From Colius striatus (taxonomy: Eukaryota > Chordata > Aves > Coliiformes > Coliidae): a DNA stretch of 64,000 nt. Shown piece after piece: positions 1 through 10,922 of the stretch. The number at the start of each line of letters is the position of its first letter. Position 1 is the stretch's first letter. The DNA lies in the NCBI RefSeq assembly GCF_028858725.1, contig NC_084759.1:94818362-94882361 (forward strand), read 5' to 3'. The notes under the pieces are model-generated. The model saw only the letters and a list, made by a program, of their open reading frames with translations, ran no database searches and was not told the origin of the DNA. The translations under genes and the position numbers were made by a program.

Positions 1-2231
1 ATTATCTCAGCATCCTGGACTTGCTACTAGATGTGTATATACATATATTTATATTTGTTTTTATTGGCACTCATTTTCCAACAGGCATACAATTTCTTCA
101 GCACCTTATTTTGGTGCTATGTAACTCGTGCTTTTAACATTTTAACTTCTTTAATGCCTATATAGGGTTTTATCTGGCAAAGTAATGGAAAAATGTGCAA
201 TAGGAAAGTTGTTTAAATAAGTTGATTTTAAATTATTTAAGTTTAAATAATTTATATCTTCAGTAACGTTTATTTGGTAGCTTTGACTTTCTCAATTGGA
301 AAAAAAGTATTCTTAAATGTATAAATAAAGCTAATGTTGCATATTCACAGCAATGAAATCTTTCAGTGAAAAGGATGGCAATGGAGAGACATGAACTGTA
401 CTTGGTCTGTGCATCTGCATTGTTGCAAGCAAAAGTTTGAGTGATTGAAAAATTGCACACAGTGTGTAGAACAGTGAAGAGAGATGGAGTGCCTTTTCCT
501 TGTTCATTCCTGATGTGAACTGTTCTACAAGCTGCACACTTGTATCTTTTTCTATTGGCTTTGTATGTCCATAAATATAAACTTTCTTAGCTTTGCTTCC
601 AACATAAGCTGGTATTTAGAAATGCTTAATGCCAAGTAACGATGCATACTTAAGTAATGGGTATATGTGGGAGAAGGTTTAGGGCTTTTTTTGTCCTAGG
701 GTTGAAAGACAGTAGCTCATGGCATGAAAGTTTAGTGGAAGATGGCAGGAGTGTATTTTGTTACTTGTTTTTTAAAATGGAGATCCTCACTTCAAAATAG
801 GTTTCAGTATTTTTTTAAGAGATGGTAATGGATAACTGTGGGGAAAATAGCACTTACAGTTTTAGAAAGGAGATATTTCAAGCCTCTCAACATGTTTTTA
901 GAAATCAAAGCATAATTCTCTCTCTTGGTTTGCTTTTGCCACAGTTGGTCTGGGAATGAATTATTTAGCTGAAGTTAATATACAGTAATCCATTCTGTGC
1001 CATTTGAAGCAAACATTAACTTAAATGCCCGAATTCACACCCTGTTTTTTAAATAAATAATATATCCTAAAAAACCCAAGATGTACAATGAAGCCATTCC
1101 AAGCAGTGGTGCAGTGTAAACGTGGTATTATTGAAGGCCTGTCATTATACAGAACAAAGTAGAAATTGATATCCTGTGACCACAGAGAGCAGGAATATAT
1201 TGAACTTGAGTTAATGCCTACAGTAATGATCCTGTTTGATTGGAATGCCCTGTAAACTGAAACAAGCACTGACACTTGTGTCTTCGGACCTTACTCAAGT
1301 GGCACTCTCTCCATGTTGACAGTGTTAGGAAGAGCTGATGCCATCGTGGACATGAGAGGGCACCAGGTTATTTTGTGTTACTGAGGTGCGACAATGAGCT
1401 GGATATGTGTACTGCCGATTAACATACAAAATAAGTGTAATTGAGAGAAACTTTGTAGGTTTGCTACAACTTCCATTAAGCCTTTCCAAGATTCTTCCAT
1501 GTTTCTCAGATCATTGTGAATATAGTATTTCACTCAATTTAAAATAGTTGGAATAATTCCTGTTCTGTCCTGTTTCCATCTTTCCACAACTACCAATCAA
1601 AGCATTAGTTTTGGATTGGAAACACAGGTAGTTGCTGTTGCGTTTCTAAGCAATCCTAAGAAAGCTGTCAGTTAACAAAAATAAGATGGTAAATACCAAT
1701 GTGTTTTTATCATTTTAGTACACTGACATCTGCCTAATAAGGTGGGCACTAGAAGCCATGGAAGACTTGGGTTGGTTACATTGAGTTTCCACTTTTGACG
1801 GTAACCTTAAGCGAAGGCTGCGAGACAGTAATTTGCCTGTCTTTATGACTGTATAGCCTCACTCGTGCCACCTTCTGTTATTACTACAGTGTGCTGCTTT
1901 TGCTCTTTCTGTTGGTTTGTTTTTTGTTTATTTTGTTCTGTAAATGTTCAAATGAATGCTTAGTTGGTATTTTATACGGTTGTATAGTATGGGGCCTATT
2001 TAAATTAAAATATTTTGTGGTTTTCTTGTAAGTGTTGTGGCATTTATGCATGAAACATGTTTAAGGTTTTACACCAAGGTCTGAACTTTAAGCTTCCAAA
2101 CCCTTCTGATTTGCTAAAGGCAAGAATATTTTCTCGGGTCACATTGTTACCAAATGAATTTATCCAGAGAAAAACTTTCGAGTTAAGAGCCTTGCATGAA
2201 CTCAGTCGAAGTATGAGAATCTGCTAATAAA
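1..2231 (+). other. RCAN1: AT-rich non-coding stretch, probable 3' UTR end of RCAN1
   Basis: No long open frame is present on either strand. The stretch is AT-rich with many T-runs, as in long vertebrate 3' UTRs. It has an ATTAAA at 2004-2009 followed by a GT-rich tract (about 2014-2040), which looks like a cleavage/polyadenylation site, and an AATAAA at 2226-2231. An earlier AATAAA is at 324-329. In vertebrates RCAN1 lies directly upstream of KCNE1 on the same strand, and KCNE1 is on the plus strand here, so this is where the RCAN1 3' end is expected. That assignment is inferred from synteny; I cannot verify it by homology. It could also be ordinary intergenic DNA. Confidence 0.4.
2004..2040 (+). 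terminator. Candidate polyadenylation site
   Basis: The hexamer ATTAAA at 2004-2009 is followed within about 10-30 bases by a G/T-rich element (tgtggttttcttg, then tgttgtgg). This is the normal arrangement of an upstream signal and a downstream element. A second hexamer, AATAAA, occurs at 2226-2231. Which one is used cannot be told from sequence. Confidence 0.4.
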
Positions 2232-5200
2232 TAAAATATGGTCTAGAATGTTCCAGTTAAAAACGGATTCTTCTGTGTTTGAAGTTGCCGTGCTGGCTAA
2301 TACAGGTGGCAGCATCATACTATTCTATAAAAATGCCTATCTATAGGGAATCTCTAACATTGATAATATCCTTATCAGTTTTCTTCTACATGTGAATAAC
2401 TCAGTTTTTAAAGCTCTTGAAATATGAAAATATGGCATAATTGAAATGGCTTTATCTAGGAAGTTTTTCTGCTGCAAGATGTTACACAGAAATGTGTTGA
2501 AAGTTTTACTCTCTCTGGATAGAAATCCTTTAATGGCAGAAAGGAGTTCTTGTTGATATTAATGCTCGTCATTCGTCTCAGTGCTTATGAGGTACTGATG
2601 TTTGTAAGAAATTGTTCTATATACAGAAGTCCTTTGAAGCAGCAAAGTATTGCTGCTTATCAATAGTAGGCCCATCCAGGGGAATTCCTGCATAGGGTAA
2701 CAGAAATAACGTGATCAAAAGAAAGTGAAATAGCAATCCTAACTAAGCCATTCTGCTTTACATAGAAGCATTCATTTCATTTTCTTTTTGGAAATACAGC
2801 TCCTGTTTAATTATTTGCCTTTTGTGTAAAGATAACATGCACAATCTCCATAAATCTTTAAGTCAGCACTAGCATTTGCCACTTTGCAAGACTTGTTGCC
2901 AGCTTAGTGATACCCGTTCCCATCATTGGGTTATGCCTTTGTGCATGCATTACTGCATTAAGGTCAATCCTTGTTACGAAGGCAAAGTCTACGACATAAC
3001 ATGTAAGACTGAAGTTTGTTTCTAATCAGTTTTGTTTTTCAGAGCAGCAACAAGTGTAGTAACTTTGCAACCCTGGACAAGTGTATTATTTGCTCTTGTT
3101 GTATAGTCCAGACTTGTCAAGGGTGGGGAAAGAATGAACTCCAGCAACTCTCTCTCATACCCGTTTTAACAGTTACAGCGTGGATTTTGCCCTAGGCATA
3201 ATCACCTGCCTAGTCAAGTTTTGCTTTGTCACACTATAAAAAAAATGTCTTGGGGAAGAAAAGTTCTTTAACTTGAAATTGTGACTTGAATCTGTAAAGC
3301 TTACTTGCTTATTCTGGTTTGTCCCAAACCCACTCCCAGTTCCAAACATATAAAATGATGGCAAGGGCCTTTAGGTGTAGACAGTTCAGAAATTCACATA
3401 CAAGGTTTCGGGTTCAGTTGTTGCACTTCTATTATCTTTGCTTTTAACTTGGCTTGCCCAACACACTTTAGAGACATTTTACAGAAAATTATACCTGCTT
3501 AATGGTTTTAATAATTCCTATTTGGATGTCTAAAAAAAAAACCAAAACAATAATATCAAAGGTAGGACATCCTTCAAGATACTGTACATTACAGTACATA
3601 AAGCAAGGGCTGCAAAGGTGATTTGATTGAGTAGGTGACAGGATGGATCTATCAGGACTGGGTTCTCTTTTCTGACACAATTTCTATTGATAAAGTAGTG
3701 TCTATCACACTAGAAACTTTTGTCACCTACGTGGGCTATTTCTGCGTGTTTAAAACTGTAGCATCTCTGTCATTCTTGTAGTCTTTTTTTCTTTTGAGTA
3801 ACTGGCACTCTATCTGAGGTAATGAAAGGAAATGAAATGGTAAGACTTCAAGTATGAAAGACTGAACAGGTGGAGGAAGAGACAGAGGCTCCAAGGGCCA
3901 CTTTGTCACTTCTGGCAGTCCTGTTACCTGTTCTGTTTTGGACTTTCTGCCTCTCAAAGACCAGCTCAAGGACCTCCAGTTCTTCCTAATGTTGATATTT
4001 GCTCTTACCTCTGCCCTTCTTCCGTGAGAGGTTACTCCATATTTCCAAAAGACTGGAAGTCTCTGAAGTTTACAAGGACTTTCTAGGTCTTCTGTCTAAA
4101 ATAACCTTTTCTCTTGCCTAAAGATAGACACAGCCCATTGTCTGTGGCTTCAGAACTTTGTTACAGGCTTTGCAGAGGTTTTGCTGGTAGCACAGTGCAG
4201 GGAGAACACTGATGGGAAATTTTTTAGTGGACTTCAGTCTGGTGCTGTTCATGCTGCTAGATTTGGAGTCTGTCAATAAATTACCCTCATATTTGGCGTG
4301 ATCATGTATTTATAGCCTGCAATTTGTAATCTCAGTCCTTTCCATAGAGTGATAATTTGTTGAGTGGAGTTTGGGGGGCTTGTGTCTTTGTCCCATATTG
4401 AAATCTTTCTTCCACTTTACCTTTTTTCTTTCCTTTGTACATATTGGAGTTCGTCTACCTAATCTGTCATGTAGGTCCTTAACTTTTATCTGTGTGGACC
4501 TGCCTACATTTTGGGTGTCTACATGTTTTCTTGCCGTCAAAGTTGTGCCAGAAATAAAATTTGTTTTCAGTTTCATTCCTACCACATCCTGCTTGAATGA
4601 AGCCTCCAAGTGAAACTAAGAACTTTTCCTGTGTTCACCTAAGGCCCAAGATGTCCTTTGCTAATCCTGACAAAGTTATATCTGATTTTCAGTTTGCTTG
4701 GTATTACAGTTCTCATGCTGTCAGTTCTACATGTTTGTCCTCTATTTTTCTGGTGCAGGTTATTGTAATGTGTTCTGATGCAGTGCATCTGTAACTCTGG
4801 CCAAGCCCAAATCCATTCATCCATCTCATGGGGTGTGATCCCTTTGATACTTCTGTAGGCCTAAGGACAAGTCAAACTCATGACTGCAATTCTGGCTACT
4901 ACCTATCATTGTCCAGATATCTGGAAATTTTGATGCTGGCTGTCCTGCTCTACCACTTCCCAAGTCCAGTGAGGAGTAGCTTGTCCAAGGCTAAACAAGT
5001 GTACAAAGAGCCCTAGAATATTGGCAAGAGTTTGATGTGTGTCTTTTTTGTTAACATGTTTTACCTGTTAATCTCTTTTCAACTTGTTATGCTTGTTATT
5101 CAGGATAGACTCCTCATATCTTAGAGTACCTGCATTTGAAACTGAGGATTTCACTGGGTAGCCAGTGTTTTGCTCACAGTTTGTTTCCAAATCCATTTTT

Positions 5201-6332
5201 TTCATATCCATGTGTGTGGAGCATCGCTGCATTAAAGATTTTACAAAATAAGGCTTACTGAGGTACTGCAGAAATATTGATGAAGAGGTAGAAAATACAT
5301 CTGTGTTCAGGTCTTTTTGTGCCATTGATGACTGATTGAATATTTGTAGTTACTCCAACATCAATCCTATAAGAATACTAAAGAGGAAAAGCTACAGAGG
5401 TCATTTAAGTGTCATTCAGTAAGACGTTCCTATTATTTGATTCAAATTTCCTTTATGGGAATATGTTGTGGTTATTGGGGTGCCTAGGGATGCTGCTAGA
5501 TTTAGGCATGTTCTGGAGCTCCTTTCTCTGCCTCTTTGCATTTCAGTGCTTGAAAGTTCGTACTGCAGTCTGTTAAAATCCTATCGCTGCTTTCCCCTCT
5601 CCCTTGTGTCAGAAACTTACATCCCCTGATTAAGATCTTTCAACTTTTTATGGTAATAGCTCTTCTAAAGCTTTAAAATGCATCTTTCAAAACCTGACAG
5701 GCTTTTCAGTAGATTTTGGTAAGGTCATCTCAGCGTTGTTTCCCTCAGTGTCTCTCTCATGTCAAGGAAATGAAATAAAATAGTCTGACTTTCTCATGTC
5801 TTAAGAGTCTATCAGTAGGACTGTCCAGGAAAATGAGGAGGTAACCTTGTATAATGTCTAAAAAGAGATCCTGAGTCTTTTTTTTGTTGTTTCATTTCTA
5901 AGATGTGATGGTCTCTGTTGCTTTTTCTTCTGCTTTCCCCTCATTCCTCTCTTTTCCAATTTGTGTGTTGTGTGATTTGAATAATAACTTAAATCCTAAC
6001 TTCGATGCAGTCCTCAACAGAATTATGCATCCACCTTTTTTCTTTGGGGGTGGAGGATAAGGGAGAGTTGCATGGTTAGAGCCATAAACCATAACCAAAT
6101 TGTTTTCATTTCGGTAAATTGAAAGAGGTACATAGAGGTGCCCATAGATGGAGCTAAATGTCAAGCAATGTCATTGCATGCTGCTGAATAAAACTCAAAA
6201 ACTCAACCTCCATCTAAGGTTTTCATGGCAATAGCAGCTGTGGAAAAGAAATTGTTTCACTATGAGATTACAAAATTACAGTATTCATTGTCTCTGATCT
6301 CTTTGAATACACCTGATTTGCAACATATCTGA
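2232..6332. other. Non-coding stretch, no gene recognised
   Basis: This is unique-looking sequence of moderate AT content with only short scattered open frames that lack any recognisable family, signal or splice context. A perfect 7-bp dyad with a 3-base spacer lies at 3580-3596 (TACTGTA-cat-TACAGTA). No repeat element was recognised. It is probably spacer between RCAN1 and the KCNE1 coding exon, possibly including KCNE1 5' non-coding exons that I cannot locate. Confidence 0.5.
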
Positions 6333-6956
6333 GGTGTTGTGTGGTTTAGGCCCATTAGGGAACAGAAGACCACAATTAGCCTCAAGTTCCAAAGACCTGA
6401 GGATTGCCAAAGGGCAGGGAGAGCTTAATTGCCGCTTAAGGTCCAGGACAAAACAGAGCAGGCTACTCAGCTTGGGGAAGAAAACAGAAAATAATTTAAT
6501 GCAACACCAGCTAAAACATAAAACCCCAAAACATAACCAAAATAAAACAACACAGAGTGGTACAACAATGAAGAGTCCAACCAGCCCTTTAAGAACACCT
6601 TCTCCCCACTCCTCCCCTCTTCCCGGGTTCAGAGCCCTGATCTCTATGTTTTTACCTCCTCCCCCACTGAATGGCCCAGGGGGGCAGGGAGTGGGGGTTT
6701 CACTTAGTCTATTCCTGATAGCCTCTGCTGTTTGTCTCTCCTCAGGACAGGTGGGCTCTGCACCTGTCCTCCCTGCAAGTCTGGGGTGTACCTCACACAC
6801 ACGGCAGCCCTGCACGGGCTGCTCCAACGTGCATTTATCCCAAAGGCTGCAGCTCCTCTCTGCCTCTCGTGTGGGGCTGCTCTGCGGCACGCAGGCTCTC
6901 CAGCACGGCCTTGGCCATGGCCGCCTCCCCACAGTCTCTCGTCCATCTGGATACAC
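6285..6956 (-). other. Open frame within the minus-strand LTR, Pro/Gly-rich
   Basis: About 223 codons are open on the minus strand, starting at a GTG; the first 207 codons or so lie inside the solo LTR and the last codons run past its end. It holds a motif PCPPGPFSGGG, preceded by an arginine-leucine pair, which aligns in the same frame with PCPPEPLGGE near the end of the frame in the plus-strand LTR at 17646-18356. Directly upstream the same frame is open for another 64 codons beyond a single TGA (6957-7151). No known retroviral domain is visible. It may be a chance open frame in GC-rich LTR sequence or a relic of a protein encoded by this LTR family. It is unlikely to be a host gene. Confidence 0.3.
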
Positions 6957-7324
6957 TCACATGGAGCTGCTGGTGGCTCTCAGTCCTGCCATGGCCCTCG
7001 GTGGGTTGCAGGGGCACAGCTGCATTCTCACCATGAAAGGCATCTCTGGAAAGGCATCTCTGGTCTGATGCTCCTCCTTCCTTTCTCCTTCTCTGGCTGA
7101 AGGGTCCGCGTGGTTGCCTCCATCTTGTGTCACTCTTAACACCTCCTGCAAACACTTAAAATTCTCATCCCTAAATAGTGATTGCAGAGGTGCCAGATTG
7201 GCCCAGCCAGGCCGGCCGGAGGTGGGTGTGAACCCAGGAGAGAGTCCACAAACTTTACCGGGTCTTCACTGCAACTCCCTCCCCCTGTTACCAAGCAAAA
7301 GCTACTCCTTGCTAAACCATGACA
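6338..7324 (-). mobile_element. Solo LTR of an avian endogenous retrovirus, minus orientation, with 5-bp TSD
   Basis: The element is bounded by TGTGTGGTTTAGGCCC on the left and GCTAAACCATGACA on the right. Read on the minus strand it therefore begins TGTCATGGTTTAGC and ends in CA. It is flanked by a perfect 5-bp duplication GGTGT (6333-6337 and 7325-7329). At 987 bp without gag, pol or env it is a solo LTR. A minus-strand ATTAAA lies at 6495-6500 in the R/U5-like third. Its 3' half is clearly homologous to the LTR at 17423-18716. The minus frame from about 7151 to 6285 is open except for one TGA at 6959-6957. A 5-bp duplication fits ERVL/class III elements among others; the exact family is not named with certainty. 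Confidence 0.85.
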
Positions 7325-7329
7325 GGTGT

Positions 7330-7952
7330 ATAAGATGTCTTGTAGCAAAATACTTTTTCAAGGTAATCACAAGCCATTTTAGCAGTAAGTTGCAATGTGT
7401 AACACACTATCTTGTACTTAATTCGATTGATATCACTCATGAGAAGGTTCACATGTGCAAAGTGTTTGAATTGGCCTGCTAAGTAATCTTCGTTTTCAGA
7501 GCAGGGTAACTACTGGAAGATAGCTAGCAGTTAGCTTCCCTTCTCTGCTTGTTAGAAGGCCATAAGGATGTGGTAATGGTTTTGAAGATTTTTGTTTCTG
7601 TCTGTGTGCTGCAACCTCTAAAAAGCATGTTGAACTTGTATCCAAATTCCATGGCACGGTCACTTCCAAAGCTTTGTGCATCTCTGTGTGGGTATCCCTG
7701 CATGCCAGTAAACATGCTTACTGTAACAAGGGGTTAACGCAAATGGTGAAGCACCTTGTCTGTGGGCTGTTTATGCTGGGGTGTGGCGATTCCATAGAGT
7801 TCTTTCACTACTGGAATGAAGTCATCACTGCACTGCTCTTATAACAGGAAAAGTGAGTTATAAAAGGCTTGCATGGAGTGCAAGTTTGCAGTGATGGGAG
7901 ACGCTTGTAATTTTGCAGATGTGTTTATGTCTTACTTTTTCACACTATTAAA
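7330..7952. other. Non-coding stretch
   Basis: I see no gene or repeat here. It is host sequence between the solo LTR and the next CR1 copy. Confidence 0.5.
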
Positions 7953-8507
7953 AGCTGTCCAGTGGCAAAGGACCTAGGAGTGCTCAGGTGGCCAAGAAGT
8001 CCAATGGCATCCTGCCTTGTATCAGAAATAGTGTGACCAGGAGGACAAAGGAAGTGTTTCAGTTTTGGACCATTCTCTACAAGAAGGACAATGAGGTACT
8101 GGAGAGGATCCAGAGGTGGACTAGCAAGGGGTCTGGGACTGTTTAGCCTGGAGAAAAGAAGGCTCAGGAGAGACCTTATTGTTCTCTACACCTACCTGAA
8201 AGGAAGTTGCAGGAAGGTGGGGCTTGGTCTGTTCTCCCTAGAAACAAGCAATAGAACAAAAGGAAATGGCCTCAAGTTTCCCCAGGGAAGGGTCAGGCTG
8301 TATATTAGGAAGAAGGAATTTCTTTACTGAAAGGGCTGTCAGGCATTGAAATGGCTGCCCAGGTAGGTGGTGGAGTCACTGTCCCTGGAAGTGTTTTAAG
8401 AGATGAGTGGATGTTGTGCTTAGGGAAATGGTCTGGTGGTTGATAGGGCTAGGACAAAGCCTGGACTTGATCATAAAGGTCTCTTCCAGCTGAAATGATT
8501 CTATGGT
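7953..8507 (+). mobile_element. CR1 LINE, 5'-truncated, plus strand
   Basis: Recognised by the typical series of CR1 3'-end phrases: a tract meaning 'valine-arginine rich RT tail' (tggagaggatccagagg), the 'tttagcctggagaaaagaaggct' region, the 'ctacctgaaaggaagttgcagg' region, a 'tggctgcccagg' region, and the terminal 'ggacttgatcataaaggtctcttcc...atgattctatgg'. Only the C-terminal end of ORF2 and the 3' UTR remain, with frame breaks. It is followed directly by another plus-strand CR1. Confidence 0.85.
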
Positions 8508-8514
8508 TGTACCC

Positions 8515-8936
8515 CTATACTCAGCACTGGTGAGGCTGCACCGCAAATACTGTGTTCAGTTCTGGGGCCATCACTACAAGAGAAGGACTCCGACGTGCTG
8601 GAGGATGTCTGGAGATGGGCAATGAAGCTGGTGAAGGGTCTGGAGAACAGTCTTATGAGGAGGGGCTGAGGGAGCTGGCATTGTTCAGTCTGGAGGAGTC
8701 AGAGGGGAGACATGATCACTCTACAACTACCTGAAAGGAGGCTGTAGAAAGGTGGGGCTTGGTTTCTTCTCCCCAGAAATGAATGATAGGACAAGAGTAA
8801 ATGGCCACAAGTTGCACCGGGGCAGGTTTAGATTGGAGATTAGATTGGGAGAAATTTTCCCAGAATGAGCTTGTCAGTGTGAGATTAGTGGTTGAACTCA
8901 ATGATTCTTAGAGATCTTTTCTAACCAAACTATTCT
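8515..8936 (+). mobile_element. CR1 LINE, 5'-truncated, plus strand
   Basis: This is the second CR1 copy in the same orientation, beginning around 'ctcagcactggtgaggctgcacc'. It carries the 'gttcagttctggggcc', 'ttatgaggaggggctgaggga' and 'ctacctgaaaggaggctgtag' regions and ends with 'ggttgaactcaatgattcttag...ctaaccaaactattcta'. Part of its 3' region (the 'aggctgcccaggga' block) is deleted. It is a decayed, non-coding copy. Confidence 0.82.
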
Positions 8937-8940
8937 AAGT

Positions 8941-10292
8941 ATTAATGTAACGGTCATATTTAAGCACACCAACTCAGAAGAACCGTAACCAGCAGTGAAG
9001 CTGCCTGTTAGGAGCAGGGTAGGATTTTATGCCAGAGGGTAGAAACTAGCTGGGATATAGTTCTGTTTGTATCACATACTCATTCGCTCTACCAACTGCC
9101 TTGGCCTAGCTTTGTGCCATATAAAAGAGTAAAAAGTGCTCGCATTGCATAGCTGTTAGACTTGTGTAAAGAATTCTGAACAAAAATTTAAAACTCTGTC
9201 ATTTTTTTCTTCTTAAAATAGTTTGCTTTAAAGGACCATGTAGGACAGAGAGTGAAAACTGTCTGGTCACACATGTGAAAGGTGACGTTCAGACGCCCAG
9301 CTTTTTGCGGCCACTATGTATAATCGTGCTCATTCACAGGATGTGTCTGTCTTAGAGTTCATCCAAAAGCCCTTTTGTAATGTTCTTGTTAGGCTAACAC
9401 AAAGAGGAACAGCCATGTAAATATATGACGTGGCATAAAAAGCAGCTGTGTAGCTCTTTGTACCTCTTATTTTGCCCATTCTGTGAAATGGAGTTTAATC
9501 ACACCATCCTGAGGTGGCTTGAAGCAGCAAGGTGCTGAGGTGCTTATGTTATGCTCAGCAGTAGCTGAAACAGTTCAGGTGCTGAAACACTTCTGTGTGA
9601 TAGGCCAGGGGGACTCACCCCTGTTTTAGCTGATCCCCTGCTCATTAAGGACAAACAGAACAGCTATCAGCTGGCACTTTGCCACAGCAAATTCATGGAG
9701 ATTTTGTGTGCATTTACTTCTCTAGAAAGTGACAGAGGGGTTTTTTTTCAGTGTTAGTATCTTCTCAGCATCCCTCTGGTATCTTATGTCCCGTTCAAAT
9801 GTTTCTAAAAAATGCTGTTTCTCATCCCTTGAGAAGTGCAGAAGCAGCCAGCCAGTGAACTAACTCTAAAGGCTGCAAGGAAATTTCTGTTCAGCCAAGT
9901 GATTATTTCTCAAATGTATCTTTAGATTCTTTGTGTGTACTCTGAACCTCGTTCAAAGGACAGAGAGTATGCAAAGAAAATATGCATGCTTAATATAGCT
10001 CTTGTAAGCAGGAATTACAGTATCTTCCTTGTTCTGATACTGAAGGTCAAAACTATTGCATGTCATAACATTCAGTGTTCTGGCTGAAGGCAAATGAGCT
10101 TGTCCGATGAAGGACACCTGGAAGGAGTTTTACTTCTTGAATGGAAAAAAAAAAAGCTACAGGGTAAAGGTCTTGCCTTTAATTGTTTTTCCAATCTGTG
10201 TAAGGTGGTTCTGTTGGAAACAAGGTTGCTGCCCAAGCTGTCTTAAGATGCACTTCTTAGACTTATTATCTTAGGTTGATAATAAACTGAAT
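8941..10292. other. Non-coding stretch
   Basis: I see no gene or repeat here. A short A-run lies at about 10145-10155. Confidence 0.5.
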
Positions 10293-10922
10293 ATGAGCCA
10301 GCAATGTGCCCTCGTGGCCAAGAAGGCCAAGGGCATCCTGGGATGCATCAAGAAGAGTGTGGTCAGCAGGTCAAGGAAGGTTCTGCTACCCCTCTACCCC
10401 TGGTGAGGCCTCATCTGGAGTCCTGTGTCCAGTTCTGGGCTCCTCAGCTCAAGATGGACAGGGAAGTGCTGGAGAGAGTCCAGCGCGGGGCCACCAAGAT
10501 GATCAGGAGACTGGAGCATCTTCCTTATGAGCAAAGACTGAGGGAACGGAGGCTGTTTAGTCTGGAGAAGAGGAGACTGAGGGGAGATGTCATTAATATT
10601 TACAAATATCTAAAGGGTGGATGTCAGGAGGTTGGGACATCCCTTTTTTCTATTGTATCTAGCAACAGGACAAGGGGTAATGGGATGAAGCTGGAACACA
10701 AAATGTTAATAAGAAAAGACTATTTCACTGTTCAGGTGAGGGAGCCCTGGCACAGGCTGCCCAGGGAGGGTGTGGAGTCTCCTTCCTAGGAGATTTTCAA
10801 GACCTGCCTGGACGCGTTCCTATGTGACCTGACCTAGGTGGACCTGCTTCTGCAGAGGGGTTGGACTAGATGATCTCTAAAGGTGCCTTCCAACCCCTAC
10901 CATTCTATGATTCTGTGATTTC
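10293..10922 (+). mobile_element. CR1 LINE, 5'-truncated, plus strand, best preserved copy
   Basis: About 630 bp of CR1, ending in the diagnostic 'ggttggactagatgatctctaaaggtgcc' block and 'accattctatgattctgtgatt'. A 161-codon open frame (10304-10789) runs through the remnant. Its translation has CR1 reverse-transcriptase C-terminal features, including [15 protein letters not shown] and [13 protein letters not shown], though part of the 5' end is out of frame with the canonical protein. It belongs to the '...CTACCATTCTATG' 3'-end subfamily. It lacks all upstream catalytic parts and cannot be active. Confidence 0.9.

Noticed and set aside
10304..10789. A 161-codon frame considered as a host gene
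   Set aside because: It lies wholly in a CR1 LINE and encodes the tail of its reverse transcriptase.
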